Positions 1 through 7,536 of a stretch of DNA of 64,000 bases are shown here, in pieces. Where the stretch lies: assembly GCF_000179235.2 (NCBI RefSeq), contig NZ_CP039373.1, positions 1,953,860 through 2,017,859 of the forward strand. The letters are read 5' to 3'. Both the position numbers and the translations under genes were made by a program. The first letter of the stretch is position 1. The number at the start of each line of letters is the position of its first letter. The stretch is from Synechococcus sp. CB0101 (GTDB lineage: Bacteria; Cyanobacteriota; Cyanobacteriia; PCC-6307; Cyanobiaceae). The notes below the pieces were generated by a model that ran no database searches, was not told the DNA's origin, and was given only the letters and a program-made list of their open reading frames with translations.

Positions 1-304
1 CGTTGGCGGTGCGGTTTCCGTAGAAGCCGGGGCCGTACCAGCTGGCTTGACCTTTGCTCACCGACTTCACCCGCGGTTGCTGCGGGGGTGTGGCGATGGG
101 CAGCACGGGTGCGGCGGGTTTGATCGGGAGCTCGTCTGAGGGCTCGGCCGACTCGAGGCTGGGCTCCACGCTGCGGATGGCCAGATCGAGGGAAGGGCTG
201 CCAGCTTCAGCAGCAACGCGGCCGGTGGTGGCGAAGGCCGGGGGCAAACCAGTGCTGCCGGAGAGCAACAGTGCCGAACCACCAAGGAGACAGAGGCGAC
301 GCAT
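1..304 (-). CDS. rlpA: RlpA-type septal ring lytic transglycosylase, N-terminal part (runs off window)
   Basis: Reading leftwards from an ATG at 302-304, 101 codons stay open to the window edge. The product starts with a Sec signal peptide (MRR, then a Leu/Gly-rich core and an AFA-TT cleavage-like site near residue 25). A Pro/Ser/Glu-rich spacer follows, and then residues 87-101 read ASWYGPGFYGNRTAN, the opening of the double-psi beta-barrel domain of RlpA proteins. RlpA proteins are exported and cleave naked glycan strands of peptidoglycan or remodel the wall. Only the N-terminus is visible, so the catalytic residues and any SPOR domain cannot be checked. It is divergent from purM. Confidence 0.8.
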   Translation of the reverse strand, partial: MRRLCLLGGSALLLSGSTGLPPAFATTGRVAAEAGSPSLDLAIRSVEPSLESAEPSDELPIKPAAPVLPIATPPQQPRVKSVSKGQASWYGPGFYGNRTAN

Positions 305-717
305 AACAAGCGAAACTCGCCGCGATCAACACAGCAGCCACTGGAAAAGGTGTGGCCCATCAACCTCGGACCAATTCGAATCAAGCTGCGCGGAAATTGC
401 GAGCCGTTTCTGAACTGATGGGATGACGGAGTTCCTATCGGCAATTAACGACGCCGCAAAGTTACTGGTGGTGCGTGGTTGATTTGGTCTTCAATTGCAC
501 GGATTGGATTGATCAGCATTTGCGATCAAATCCCGAACCTTTGGCTATCGCAGGGATCTGTGGGGTTGGCAAGGGGGGCAATGGATCACGGCCGCTGATC
601 GCCTGGATAAGCGGGACTGATCGAAGCGCGTGCCAATCTGGCGGCCGGCTGCCCGATTGGCTGTTCCGGTGGGACCTTGGCGGGGCAGGATCGAAGGATC
701 CGTTAGTGCTTGCAGGG
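305..717. other. Intergenic region between divergent rlpA and purM
   Basis: About 410 bases without a convincing gene. The purM frame stays open upstream to 475, but that stretch does not resemble a PurM N-terminus. A short inverted repeat (TTGATC/GATCAA arms, 9-base spacer) lies at 509-529. Promoters for both flanking genes must lie here, but I see no clear -35/-10 pair. Confidence 0.4.
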
Positions 718-1752
718 ATGGACTACCGCACAGCCGGCGTTGATGTGGAGGCGGGGCGTGCCTTTGTGGAGCGCATCCGCTCGAGTGTTGAGTCCACGCG
801 GCGGCCTGAGGTGCTGGGCGGTCTAGGTGGTTTCGGTGGGCTTTGTCGCTTGCCCCAGGGCATGCGCAAGCCGCTGTTGGTGTCGGGGACCGATGGTGTG
901 GGCACCAAGCTGGAGCTGGCTCAGGCCCATGGCCAGCACCACGGGGTGGGCATTGATTTGGTGGCGATGTGCGTCAACGACGTGATCACCAGTGGCGCCC
1001 AGCCCCTGTTCTTTCTCGATTACATCGCTACCGGCAAGCTCACCCCTGAGGCCATGGCTCAGGTGGTGGAGGGCATCGCCGATGGCTGCCGCCAGAGCGG
1101 TTGTGCCCTGCTGGGCGGTGAAACGGCTGAAATGCCTGGTTTCTATGGCCCCGGCCGCTACGACCTGGCGGGCTTCTGCGTGGCCGTGGTGGAAGAAGAC
1201 GAACTGATCGACCCAGCGCGGGTGCAGGCCGGCGATCGCATCGTGGCAGTGGCCAGCAGTGGCGTGCACAGCAATGGCTTCAGCCTCGTGCGCCGCATCC
1301 TGGACATGCGCGGGGTCACGCCCGACACCTGCTTGAGCCCCGGTGGCCCGGGTGTGCTGGATGCCCTGCTGGCGCCCACTGTCTTGTATGCCTCGCTAGT
1401 GCAGGCGCTGCTGGCCGATGGGCTCGAGCTCCATGGCATGGCCCACATCACCGGTGGCGGTTTGCCTGAAAATCTGCCCCGGGCCTTGCCCGCTGGTCTG
1501 CATGCCCGTCTCGATGCTGGCAGTTGGGAGCGTCCTGCGCTCTTCCGATGGCTTCAGGAGAACGGTGAGGTGCCCGAGGCCGATCTCTGGAACACCTTCA
1601 ACCTCGGGGTGGGCTTCTGTCTGGTGCTGCCCGAGTCGGCTGTGGATGCGGCCCTGCAGGTCTGCCAGCGCCAAGGGCATCAGGCCTGGTTGCTGGGTCA
1701 GGTGGAGGCCGGTGCAGCCGGATCGACTCCCCTGGCTGGATTGCCGTACTGA
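718..1752 (+). CDS. purM: Phosphoribosylformylglycinamidine cyclo-ligase (AIR synthetase)
   Basis: The 344-residue product matches the usual PurM length. It catalyses ATP-dependent closure of FGAM to aminoimidazole ribonucleotide, step five of purine synthesis, in the cytoplasm. The start at 718 gives [13 protein letters not shown], the family's typical N-terminus. Visible family motifs are [23 protein letters not shown] and [13 protein letters not shown] (nucleotide and substrate binding), then [12 protein letters not shown] near the C-terminal third. The frame is open for another 81 codons upstream, but those residues are not PurM-like. It stands alone between divergent rlpA and a conserved unknown gene. 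Confidence 0.96.
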   Translation: MDYRTAGVDVEAGRAFVERIRSSVESTRRPEVLGGLGGFGGLCRLPQGMRKPLLVSGTDGVGTKLELAQAHGQHHGVGIDLVAMCVNDVITSGAQPLFFLDYIATGKLTPEAMAQVVEGIADGCRQSGCALLGGETAEMPGFYGPGRYDLAGFCVAVVEEDELIDPARVQAGDRIVAVASSGVHSNGFSLVRRILDMRGVTPDTCLSPGGPGVLDALLAPTVLYASLVQALLADGLELHGMAHITGGGLPENLPRALPAGLHARLDAGSWERPALFRWLQENGEVPEADLWNTFNLGVGFCLVLPESAVDAALQVCQRQGHQAWLLGQVEAGAAGSTPLAGLPY

Positions 1753-1924
1753 TTCAGCGGCTTCAGCTGCCAAATTGCATCAGCCTGGCGTTTGCGCCCG
1801 GTGAATCCGCTTCAGCCCATTAGGGTCTGGGCACTGCGGTGCGGTTTCGTTCTTAGCCGCGCCGGGTCTGATTGTTCGGTCACGCAGAACTCAGCACATA
1901 GGTTCCGTTCTTCATAGGTTCGAG

Positions 1925-2602
1925 ATGTCGTTAAACGGCTCGCTTTTAAACGCTTCCACCCGAATCACCCGCCGGCGTAGTTCCGCTGGTCCGATCCCCC
2001 CCAACCGCCCGCTCCGCCCCCGCGACGCCTACCCCAGCCGCAGCAGCGTGCGGCCCACCTTCCTCACCCTGCGCGACCACGGCAAGGTGTTTGTGGCGGA
2101 TCTGCCTCGCCTCTCGGATGGTCAGCTGGCCCATGTGGGCAAGGAAGCCCGCGAGGTGCTTGAGAGCATCAGCCGCCGCCTCGAGGAGCTCGATCAGCAG
2201 CTGCAGCTCTCCCCCCAGGAGCAGGAAACCCGGATCCGTGCTGCCACCAAGCGCGATGTGACCGAGCGGTTCATCCGCGCCGTGGAGGAGGAGCAGGAGC
2301 AACGCCGCACCAACCCAGCCCTGAAGGCGGCGGCCGGTGAATCCCTGGCTCGCGCGTTCCTCGAGATCGCGCGCCACCGCTTGCCCGGTGCCACCTTCGA
2401 CTCCCTGCTGCAGGAAGCGCTCACCGCCTGTGATGAGGGCCCAGCTGCGGCTGAAGAGCCGGCAGCACCGCCGGCCCTTGAGGCGCCGCGCCCCCGCTTG
2501 GTGTCGCTCAGCCGCCCCGCCGAAGCGGCTGAAGCCCCCGAGCGCGAGCGTATGCCCGTGGTGCTCACCCCAGATCCCTCGCCCCAGATGGGACTGGCCT
2601 GA
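1925..2602 (+). CDS. Conserved picocyanobacterial protein of unknown function
   Basis: A 225-residue protein that I do not assign to a family. The N-terminal 45 residues are Arg/Ser/Pro-rich and probably disordered. Residues 45-150 are Glu/Gln/Arg-rich and look helical, including LSDGQLAHVGKEAREVLESI and SPQEQETRIRAATKRDVTERF. The last 70 residues are Ala/Pro-rich. There is no signal peptide or membrane segment, so a soluble, partly coiled-coil protein is likely. The ATG at 1925 follows about 170 bases of spacer after purM. Codon use fits the host chromosome. It ends directly against the convergent aldo/keto reductase gene. Confidence 0.75.
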   Translation: MSLNGSLLNASTRITRRRSSAGPIPPNRPLRPRDAYPSRSSVRPTFLTLRDHGKVFVADLPRLSDGQLAHVGKEAREVLESISRRLEELDQQLQLSPQEQETRIRAATKRDVTERFIRAVEEEQEQRRTNPALKAAAGESLARAFLEIARHRLPGATFDSLLQEALTACDEGPAAAEEPAAPPALEAPRPRLVSLSRPAEAAEAPERERMPVVLTPDPSPQMGLA

Positions 2603-3583
2603 TCAGGCGCTTTGGAACGGATTGGCAGGCATCCTGGCGGCGTCTGCCATCAACGCCAGCTGATCGAGGCTGTGCTGCTCATCGCTGCTGAGCTCCCAGC
2701 TCAGCGCTGAGGCGGTGGCGTCTACCTGCTCCACGCTGCGCAGCCCAGGAATGGGCATGGCTCCGTGGGCGCGGCACCAGTTGAGGGCCACGGCCGCCAG
2801 GCCGCCGGGCCGGCCCGCAGCGATCTCCTCCATGCGTTGCCGCAGCTGATGCATCTGGGGCTCCAGCCGCCGGAACAGGCTGCGGCGGGTGCCAGTGAGC
2901 GGCCGGCTCGGTGTTTCCTCGCTGCGGCTGAGCAACCCCAGGGCCAGGGGGCTGTAGGCGATCAGATCGATTTGGAGCTCCTGGCACACCTCGGCCACGC
3001 CACCCGGCTGGATCGGTTGCGGTGCCAGCAGCGAGAGCTGCACCTGCAGGCTGCGCAGGGGAACGCCCTGGTCCGCCAGGCGCTGGTGCAGCGCGCGCAG
3101 CCGCTTGGGCCCCACATTCGAGACTCCAAGGCTCTCCACCGCCCCGCTGCGCACTAGGTCAGCCAGGCCATCGAGCAAGGGGCCCTCCTGCCAGGGGGCA
3201 TAGCGGGCCGTGCTCCAGTGCAGCTGCACCCGTTTCATCTGGCCCTGCAACCGTTCCTGGGAAGCGGCGAAGGCGCGGCGGTAGCCCTGACGGCCGAAGC
3301 GCCAGGGGAAGGGCGCCAGTTTGGTGGCGATGCAGAGCTGATGGCGCTGCTCGGCCGGAGCCGCCATGGCGAAGCGCCCGAGCAGTGTTTCACTGCGCCC
3401 GTTCAGCCGGCCTGTGCCATAGGAATCGGCCGTGTCGAAAAAGTGCAGCCCCCGCTCCAGGCAGCGCTGGAAGGTGGCGGCCAGAGCATCGTCGTCGCGT
3501 TTGGGGTCGTAGCCCCACAGGAATTGATTGCCCCAGGCCCAGGTGCCCACCCCGATCCCGGGTTGTCCGCTGCCGCTTGCCAT
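2603..3583 (-). CDS. Aldo/keto reductase
   Basis: A 326-residue NAD(P)H-dependent oxidoreductase of the AKR superfamily (TIM barrel, cytoplasmic). From the ATG at 3583 the catalytic tetrad is visible: Asp50 and Tyr55 in FFDTADSYG, Lys88 in CIATKLAP and His122 in VQLHWS. The cofactor-side motif PIPGLRSVEQV lies near the C-terminus. The frame extends upstream to 3766, but that part overlaps a small gene on the other strand and is not AKR-like. The chosen start sits in a CATG palindrome shared with the ATG of the divergent small gene. The substrate cannot be read from the sequence. Confidence 0.9.
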   Translation of the reverse strand: MASGSGQPGIGVGTWAWGNQFLWGYDPKRDDDALAATFQRCLERGLHFFDTADSYGTGRLNGRSETLLGRFAMAAPAEQRHQLCIATKLAPFPWRFGRQGYRRAFAASQERLQGQMKRVQLHWSTARYAPWQEGPLLDGLADLVRSGAVESLGVSNVGPKRLRALHQRLADQGVPLRSLQVQLSLLAPQPIQPGGVAEVCQELQIDLIAYSPLALGLLSRSEETPSRPLTGTRRSLFRRLEPQMHQLRQRMEEIAAGRPGGLAAVALNWCRAHGAMPIPGLRSVEQVDATASALSWELSSDEQHSLDQLALMADAARMPANPFQSA

Positions 3584-3797
3584 GATCGAGCCAGTCGGGG
3601 CCATCTCTGCGGTGAATTCTCTGCCCAGCTCTGCCGTGGCCGCTGGCGCTGCTGCCGCTCCAGCCGATGGCGCTCCTCGCTCTGATGAGGCGGCGCCAGA
3701 AATGGCGCCCGATCCGGTGCTTTGCGGCCATTGCGGCCGCACCGCCAGCAACGGACTGGTGTGCATCGGCGCCTGTGTGGCCGATTCCGGCTACTGA
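3582..3797 (+). CDS. Small protein with C-terminal CxxC...C...C cluster, conserved-hypothetical type
   Basis: This encodes 71 residues from ATG 3582, or 61 from the alternative GTG at 3612. The N-terminal part is Ala/Pro-rich. The last ~20 residues carry the only recognisable element, CGHCGRTASNGLVCIGAC, which has four cysteines in a zinc-ribbon-like arrangement. The stop overlaps the next ATG (TGATG at 3795-3799), suggesting translational coupling with the secreted protein downstream. I recall short cyanobacterial proteins ending this way but know no function. The start is uncertain: ATG 3582 would overlap the first codon of the divergent reductase gene. Confidence 0.6.
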   Translation: MIEPVGAISAVNSLPSSAVAAGAAAAPADGAPRSDEAAPEMAPDPVLCGHCGRTASNGLVCIGACVADSGY

Positions 3798-4312
3798 TGC
3801 GGCGGGGATCCTTTCGCTGCATCGCCTTGGCCGGGGTTGCACTGCTGGCCTCGACGGCAAACCCAGTGCCCGCGGCCGAGGATGTGTTCGGGCGCTGGCG
3901 CACGCGGCCCAACAGCTGCGTGGTGGAACACGGAGCGGCCCCCAAGCTGCGCTGCCAGGACGTGCAGCTGGATCAGCGCAGCCCTCAGGTGGTGCGCCTC
4001 AGCGTGCAGGCCGAGACCAAGGAGCCCGGCGTATTGCTCAGACTGACCCTGGTGGGTGCGTTGACGGAAGGCAGCAAACCCATGGTCTGCCGCAACGGCA
4101 GCTGCTCGCTGAAGCGCGATCTCAGCTTCAGCCTGGTGAGCTTCAGCCTGGCCCGTTTCGATGGGCGCGGATTGGTGCAGGGATTGCCCCGCACCTGGTC
4201 AGCGCAGGGGAGTTGCCAGATCGACCCCAGCGAATTGCGCTGTGAAGCCCTGAACGTTGCCCTTGCGGCGGCCGGTGAGCCGCCATGGAGGATTTCAGCG
4301 CAGCTGCGCTGA
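3797..4312 (+). CDS. Secreted conserved protein of unknown function
   Basis: A 171-residue product whose first 26 residues form a clear Sec signal peptide: basic MRRGSFR, a hydrophobic core, then NPVPAAED with a probable cut after the second Ala of AA-ED. The mature part begins DVFGRWRTRPNSCVVEHG. It contains several Cys residues and many beta-prone stretches, so it is probably a small periplasmic beta-sandwich-like protein. The start at 3797 overlaps the preceding stop (TGATG), implying co-translation with the Cys-rich small gene. The gene ends 10 bases before the left attachment repeat, so it is the chromosomal gene immediately flanking the island. Confidence 0.75.
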   Translation: MRRGSFRCIALAGVALLASTANPVPAAEDVFGRWRTRPNSCVVEHGAAPKLRCQDVQLDQRSPQVVRLSVQAETKEPGVLLRLTLVGALTEGSKPMVCRNGSCSLKRDLSFSLVSFSLARFDGRGLVQGLPRTWSAQGSCQIDPSELRCEALNVALAAAGEPPWRISAQLR

Positions 4313-4322
4313 GTTGTGAACG

Positions 4323-4348
4323 AGAGGCGGCACCCAGATTCGAACTGG
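4323..4348. repeat. attL: left copy of the 26-bp tRNA-Cys direct repeat
   Basis: Identical base for base to 10915-10940; the match stops at both edges (g/c at 4322, a/g at 4349). It covers the T-arm and acceptor 3' strand of tRNA-Cys, so it is the tRNA remnant left at the distal end of the insertion. Two small hairpins follow immediately inside the island: arms 4359-4363/4369-4373, and 4375-4381/4386-4392 with one wobble. Confidence 0.9.
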
Positions 4349-4436
4349 AGAAAATTACAATATCTTCAATATTAGACGCCATATGTGGTGTCAGAAGCGC
4401 CAGAACGGCACTAAATCAAGGGTCAAGCGCCCTTGC

Positions 4437-4514
4437 TCACCTTCCACTCACCTTCCAGTAGGGATAAAGTCAGTGCTTTGACCGCCTCCCAAAACTGGGG
4501 CAAAAGGAAGGTGA
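4437..4514. promoter_or_regulatory. Putative left arm-type integrase sites (two tandem plus one inverted 9-mer)
   Basis: The 9-mer TCACCTTCC occurs at 4437-4445 and again at 4448-4456, an 11-bp period (one helical turn). Its reverse complement is at 4506-4514. The same tandem pair with the same 11-bp spacing, plus an inverted copy, occurs near the other end of the island at 10728-10796. Tyrosine integrases of the lambda class bind such arm sites with their N-terminal domain. The role is inferred from position and symmetry. Confidence 0.6.
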
Positions 4515-5896
4515 AATCAGGGTCACGACCTCTGCCAGAGAACTGGTCGGTGCTCAGCGTTTCCGACCTCGGCATCAAGGGGTCTTACCCCAACAATCTG
4601 AAGATTCGTAAAGTCGCACGCACGCAAAACCTCTCAGCGTCGTGGTTGCCCTCTTTGGAGGAAGACCATCGCCCTGACAAGGGGCGTGTAGGGAAGACAG
4701 GCAAGCGCGACCCTCTGCGTGGGTCTATGGGCACTCCTGACCCCTATGAGGCGGCAAAGAGGGCGGTGGAATGGGTTCAGGAACTCCAACGCTCAGCACG
4801 CATCCTCAAAGAGCAGCAGGAGGCGGAGCAGCAACACGCCCTGGAGATCTACTGGGAACGCTGGTATGCCCGTGAGAGCAGCAAGCGCAAGACCCAGCGG
4901 AACTTTGCCCGTTGGAGCAGGGACACCCGCCTGAAGTGGGATGGGCAGTCCTATGGGGTGAAGCACCAACCCTGGGCGCAGAAGTCAGTTGAGAAGATCA
5001 CCGCTGCTGACTTTGCGGACTACTGGGCAGTGCTTGATGCCCGCAGGACTGCGACCAACGATATGGGTGGCACCAAGGCACAGCAGAAGACCCTGATCAG
5101 GGAACTGCTCAAGGAGGCACGATCGGACTTCCCCCACCTGTCGATTCCAGATTTCCCTTCCATCTCAAGACAGGTCAAACAGGTTCAGCACCTGAAGCGA
5201 GATGAATGGGACCGCCTGATGGGCAAGATCGTCGAACTTTCAGGCGGAGTAGCAAGGGCAGACCTCACACCCCAGCAATACAAGGCGCTGGAGTGGAAAG
5301 CAGCAAATCGCTTGAACCAGAGGAACTGGGTCGATCTCTACGACACTCTCAACCTGATGTGGTTCTTCTACCTGCGTGCAGAGGACCTCCCACGACTCAG
5401 AGCAGAATGGTTCCAGGACCACGGCGAAGAGATCATCTGTCTCCTGGAGCAGACCAAAGGAAACCGACCTCAGCAACGCACAACTCACTACCGCCCTGAT
5501 GCGATTGCCAACTGGAGAAGGATGAACCTCAGGCGACCAAAAGGGTTACTTGTATTTCCACACATCAAACGCTCTGAGTCGGATGTTTCAGGGACTCTCA
5601 AGAAGAATCTAAACGACCTGTTGAGGTATGTGCTCGACCAATGCGATCCGCCAATCCTATCTCAAGCGGTGACAATGACCAACATTCGCCATACGGCATT
5701 TCGCCTCACCCTTGAAGAAGTTCCTGAACTGGGTCGTCCTCCTGGGATCTATGCCTTTGCCCAAAACGGGATGACCTCAGCAGAAATGCTTCAGCGAACC
5801 TACCTGCGTTTCATCGAGGAAGAAGCAACCGCGAAGAGAGTAAGAACACAAATCAAACCTGGGCAATGGTCAATGGTGAAAAGAGTTTCGCCATAA
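4478..5896 (+). CDS. Tyrosine recombinase / integrase of the island
   Basis: A 472-residue protein (from TTG 4478) that would insert and excise the island at tRNA-Cys. In the C-terminal catalytic domain I see Arg300 in FYLRAEDLPRL, Lys327 in LEQTKGNRP, His405 and Arg408 in NIRHTAFR, and nucleophile Tyr442 in RTYLRF. That is the R-K-HxxR-Y set of the family. A helical core-binding domain (about 95-200) precedes it. The N-terminus (KSGSRPLPENWSV) may bind arm sites. The start is uncertain: in-frame TTG 4433 would put the arm sites inside the gene, and ATG 4727 would drop the N-terminal domain. It lies at the distal (attL) end. Confidence 0.88.
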   Translation: MTASQNWGKRKVKSGSRPLPENWSVLSVSDLGIKGSYPNNLKIRKVARTQNLSASWLPSLEEDHRPDKGRVGKTGKRDPLRGSMGTPDPYEAAKRAVEWVQELQRSARILKEQQEAEQQHALEIYWERWYARESSKRKTQRNFARWSRDTRLKWDGQSYGVKHQPWAQKSVEKITAADFADYWAVLDARRTATNDMGGTKAQQKTLIRELLKEARSDFPHLSIPDFPSISRQVKQVQHLKRDEWDRLMGKIVELSGGVARADLTPQQYKALEWKAANRLNQRNWVDLYDTLNLMWFFYLRAEDLPRLRAEWFQDHGEEIICLLEQTKGNRPQQRTTHYRPDAIANWRRMNLRRPKGLLVFPHIKRSESDVSGTLKKNLNDLLRYVLDQCDPPILSQAVTMTNIRHTAFRLTLEEVPELGRPPGIYAFAQNGMTSAEMLQRTYLRFIEEEATAKRVRTQIKPGQWSMVKRVSP

Positions 5897-6000
5897 GGAT
5901 TTATCCACTCCCTTCCTGGTTGGATTTCTGGCGGGATTCTTTTGAACACGAATGGAATGCTTTGTAGGTTAGGTTCCCTGCTCACTTTTCAACTGCTATC

Positions 6001-6189
6001 TCACTGACGCCCTTGGTCAATAGCGGCGAAGGTCTCCTGAACCTCCAGTTCCGCCAGGATGCGTTTCTGAATGTCCAACTCCCGCATCAGATAGTCGTAG
6101 GTTTCAGGGAGGTAGTGATCCAGTGACACCAGTTGATCCTCCAGGAACCGAATCTTGGAGAACACCTGCTGCTTACTTGAGTTGCCCAT
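6001..6189 (-). CDS. Small coiled-coil protein, unknown
   Basis: A 62-residue protein, almost wholly helical and charged: FSKIRFLEDQLVSLDHYL, then MRELDIQKRILAELEVQETFAAI. Heptad-like hydrophobic spacing suggests a short coiled coil or helical hairpin. It is the last gene of a three-gene minus-strand run and overlaps the preceding ribbon-helix-helix-like gene by 17 bp (6173-6189) in another frame. No family is recognised. A partner of the upstream small regulators is a guess from position only. Confidence 0.55.
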   Translation of the reverse strand: MGNSSKQQVFSKIRFLEDQLVSLDHYLPETYDYLMRELDIQKRILAELEVQETFAAIDQGRQ

Positions 6190-6301
6190 ATGCTGCTTGA
6201 ATTGCTTTCTTGAGAAACTGTTCTGGTTTCAGGCGGTTCCGCTTGGCAATCTCAAGCAACATTTCATATTCAACGGAGTCCAGGTAAATCGGTTTTGCCA
6301 T
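6173..6301 (-). CDS. 42-residue ribbon-helix-helix-like protein
   Basis: The ATG at 6299-6301 opens a 42-codon frame ending at TAA 6173-6175. The product starts MAKPIYLDSVEYEMLLEIAK and continues NRLKPEQFLKKAIQAAYGQ. That is a short strand (KPIYLD), a first helix, an Arg/Lys-Pro turn and a second helix, the layout of ribbon-helix-helix DNA-binding proteins such as CopG and Arc. Such dimers are autoregulators of plasmid copy number or antitoxins. It starts two bases after the stop of the gene upstream (6304-6486) and overlaps the next gene, so the three are probably one transcript. Confidence 0.55.
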   Translation of the reverse strand: MAKPIYLDSVEYEMLLEIAKRNRLKPEQFLKKAIQAAYGQLK

Positions 6302-6303
6302 CG

Positions 6304-6486
6304 TCACATCACCGTCTGCTTGTATTTCTCATACCACCTGTAGTGGGTCAGGAGGAAGTGGAGAGTTCCTGTTCTGGATCGCCTCAAGGTTTTGGAAAGG
6401 GACTCAAACTCCTCAAAGGTCTCCTGGTGCTTGTTGCCAAAAAAGATATTGATGGATTTGCCCTCAGGGGATAGGGTTTGATTCAT
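6304..6486 (-). CDS. 60-residue protein, possibly ribbon-helix-helix
   Basis: A 60-residue product. After a polar start it reads KSINIFFGN (possible strand), then TFEEFESLSKTLRRSRTG and TLHFLLTHYRWYEKYK (two helices around a basic turn). This again fits a ribbon-helix-helix outline, less clearly than its neighbour. Its stop (6304-6306) is followed after two bases by the ATG of the 42-residue gene, so the pair is tightly linked. It opens the small minus-strand run 30 bases downstream of the HUH-like gene. Function unknown. Confidence 0.5.
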   Translation of the reverse strand: MNQTLSPEGKSINIFFGNKHQETFEEFESLSKTLRRSRTGTLHFLLTHYRWYEKYKQTVM

Positions 6487-6516
6487 ATGGTTGGAATGTG
6501 AATGCCTTCCTGCTAT

Positions 6517-7185
6517 TTAGTTCCTGGAGAACTGAAGATCTGAGTTCTCAATGTCCAGCACCAGGTCTGAATCCTGATGGTGCCTGAAGCGGTAGTAATC
6601 CTTGAGGTTGTAGTTGGCGTGATGCTCGCGGATCCAAGGTTTCAGGACGAATCCTTTGTTCTCCTTTGAGTTGCTGGTGGAGAACCGTTGAAACCCTTTG
6701 CCAACTTGATTACGGATCAACCAATCCAAACGGATCCAGGTGTCATAAGGTTCAGGGCATTCCTCAAGATGAAAGTGGGTATGGAATGCGATCTTGTAGC
6801 GTGGATTCTTGGGATCTTGAGGATTGATACACACTGGTGCCTTTTCGTGAAACCAGATGATTCGTGGTCGTTCAGGAGGATTTGGAATCTTGGTTGGTTT
6901 CGTATTCAGGAGGGCACAGAAGAACTTGTTTCGGAAATGCCGCGCTTCCTTCACCGCTGTGGCGTAGTCAGTGATAAAGGGTTGCCATTGAATGCTGCCA
7001 AACCAACAGGGTTGGAAGACCTTCTGGAATTGGTATTCAATGATTGCCTTATGGATTCTGGTGGGATCTTGATAGTTCTTGGAATCCAGTAGCAAATTCT
7101 GGATTTGGTGGTGTCCTGATTCAATCACCCGCTTCGCGTGTGATTGTTGCTCACTTCGTTCGCAACGAATTCTTGTGTAAGTCAT
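6517..7185 (-). CDS. HUH-endonuclease-like protein (putative rolling-circle Rep)
   Basis: A 222-residue protein with three motifs in the order seen in rolling-circle replication initiators. These are a strand-like WFGSIQWQPF at residues 61-70, AFHTHFHLEE at 133-142 (the His-hydrophobic-His metal site is His137-Phe-His139), and NYNLKDYY at 191-198 (a YxxK motif, candidate nucleophile Tyr192 with Lys195). Motif 2 closely resembles the HPHFHVL type of small Rep proteins. HUH enzymes nick one strand at an origin and stay linked through tyrosine. No helicase domain follows. I infer a Rep or relaxase role for the island; family membership needs a profile search. It is preceded by a hairpin-rich non-coding stretch. 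Confidence 0.5.
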   Translation of the reverse strand: MTYTRIRCERSEQQSHAKRVIESGHHQIQNLLLDSKNYQDPTRIHKAIIEYQFQKVFQPCWFGSIQWQPFITDYATAVKEARHFRNKFFCALLNTKPTKIPNPPERPRIIWFHEKAPVCINPQDPKNPRYKIAFHTHFHLEECPEPYDTWIRLDWLIRNQVGKGFQRFSTSNSKENKGFVLKPWIREHHANYNLKDYYRFRHHQDSDLVLDIENSDLQFSRN

Positions 7186-7536
7186 AGTTGATTTGAGAGT
7201 TATGGTTTCGTTGAATCTCTTGTGACCACAAGGTCTTTGAGGGTTGATAACCCTTATGAGTTCTTAGTCCTTATTCCTCTGTGGATTGGACTCTTCCCAG
7301 CAGATCCTTATTTTTCTCCTCGTTCCGCCATATGACCTCTGCCTAATGGTTTTCGGATTTGATTGTCTCCAGTAATTATATAGCGAACTTGATATTTTGG
7401 GAACCCCTTTCTGATTGAATACCGCCTAAGACCGCGAGAAACACTTCACGGTTTCATATTTTTTAGTTGATTTCAGAAGGTTGTTGCCAGTTCTGGATAT
7501 TTACCCTTGAGTTTCTATCAAGAGAAATCAGCGAAA
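7186..7536. other. AT-rich non-coding stretch with tandem hairpins (candidate origin or regulatory region)
   Basis: About 350 bases between the HUH-like gene and the serine recombinase gene with no plausible coding frame. Two perfect inverted repeats lie close together: CTTGTG-ac-CACAAG at 7219-7232 and GGGTT-gat-AACCC at 7241-7253. The first is 34 bp upstream of the HUH-like start. The rest is AT-rich with T-runs. Rolling-circle initiators commonly nick at a hairpin near their own gene, so this is the natural place to look for a nick site. Equally, the repeats may be operators. Confidence 0.4.

Noticed and set aside
475-717. 81-codon N-terminal extension of purM
   Set aside because: Not PurM-like and Gly/Trp-rich; the usual PurM N-terminus begins at 718.
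4323-4348. Second tRNA-Cys gene
   Set aside because: Only the 26-bp 3' part is present, with no anticodon or D-arm, so it is an attachment-site remnant.
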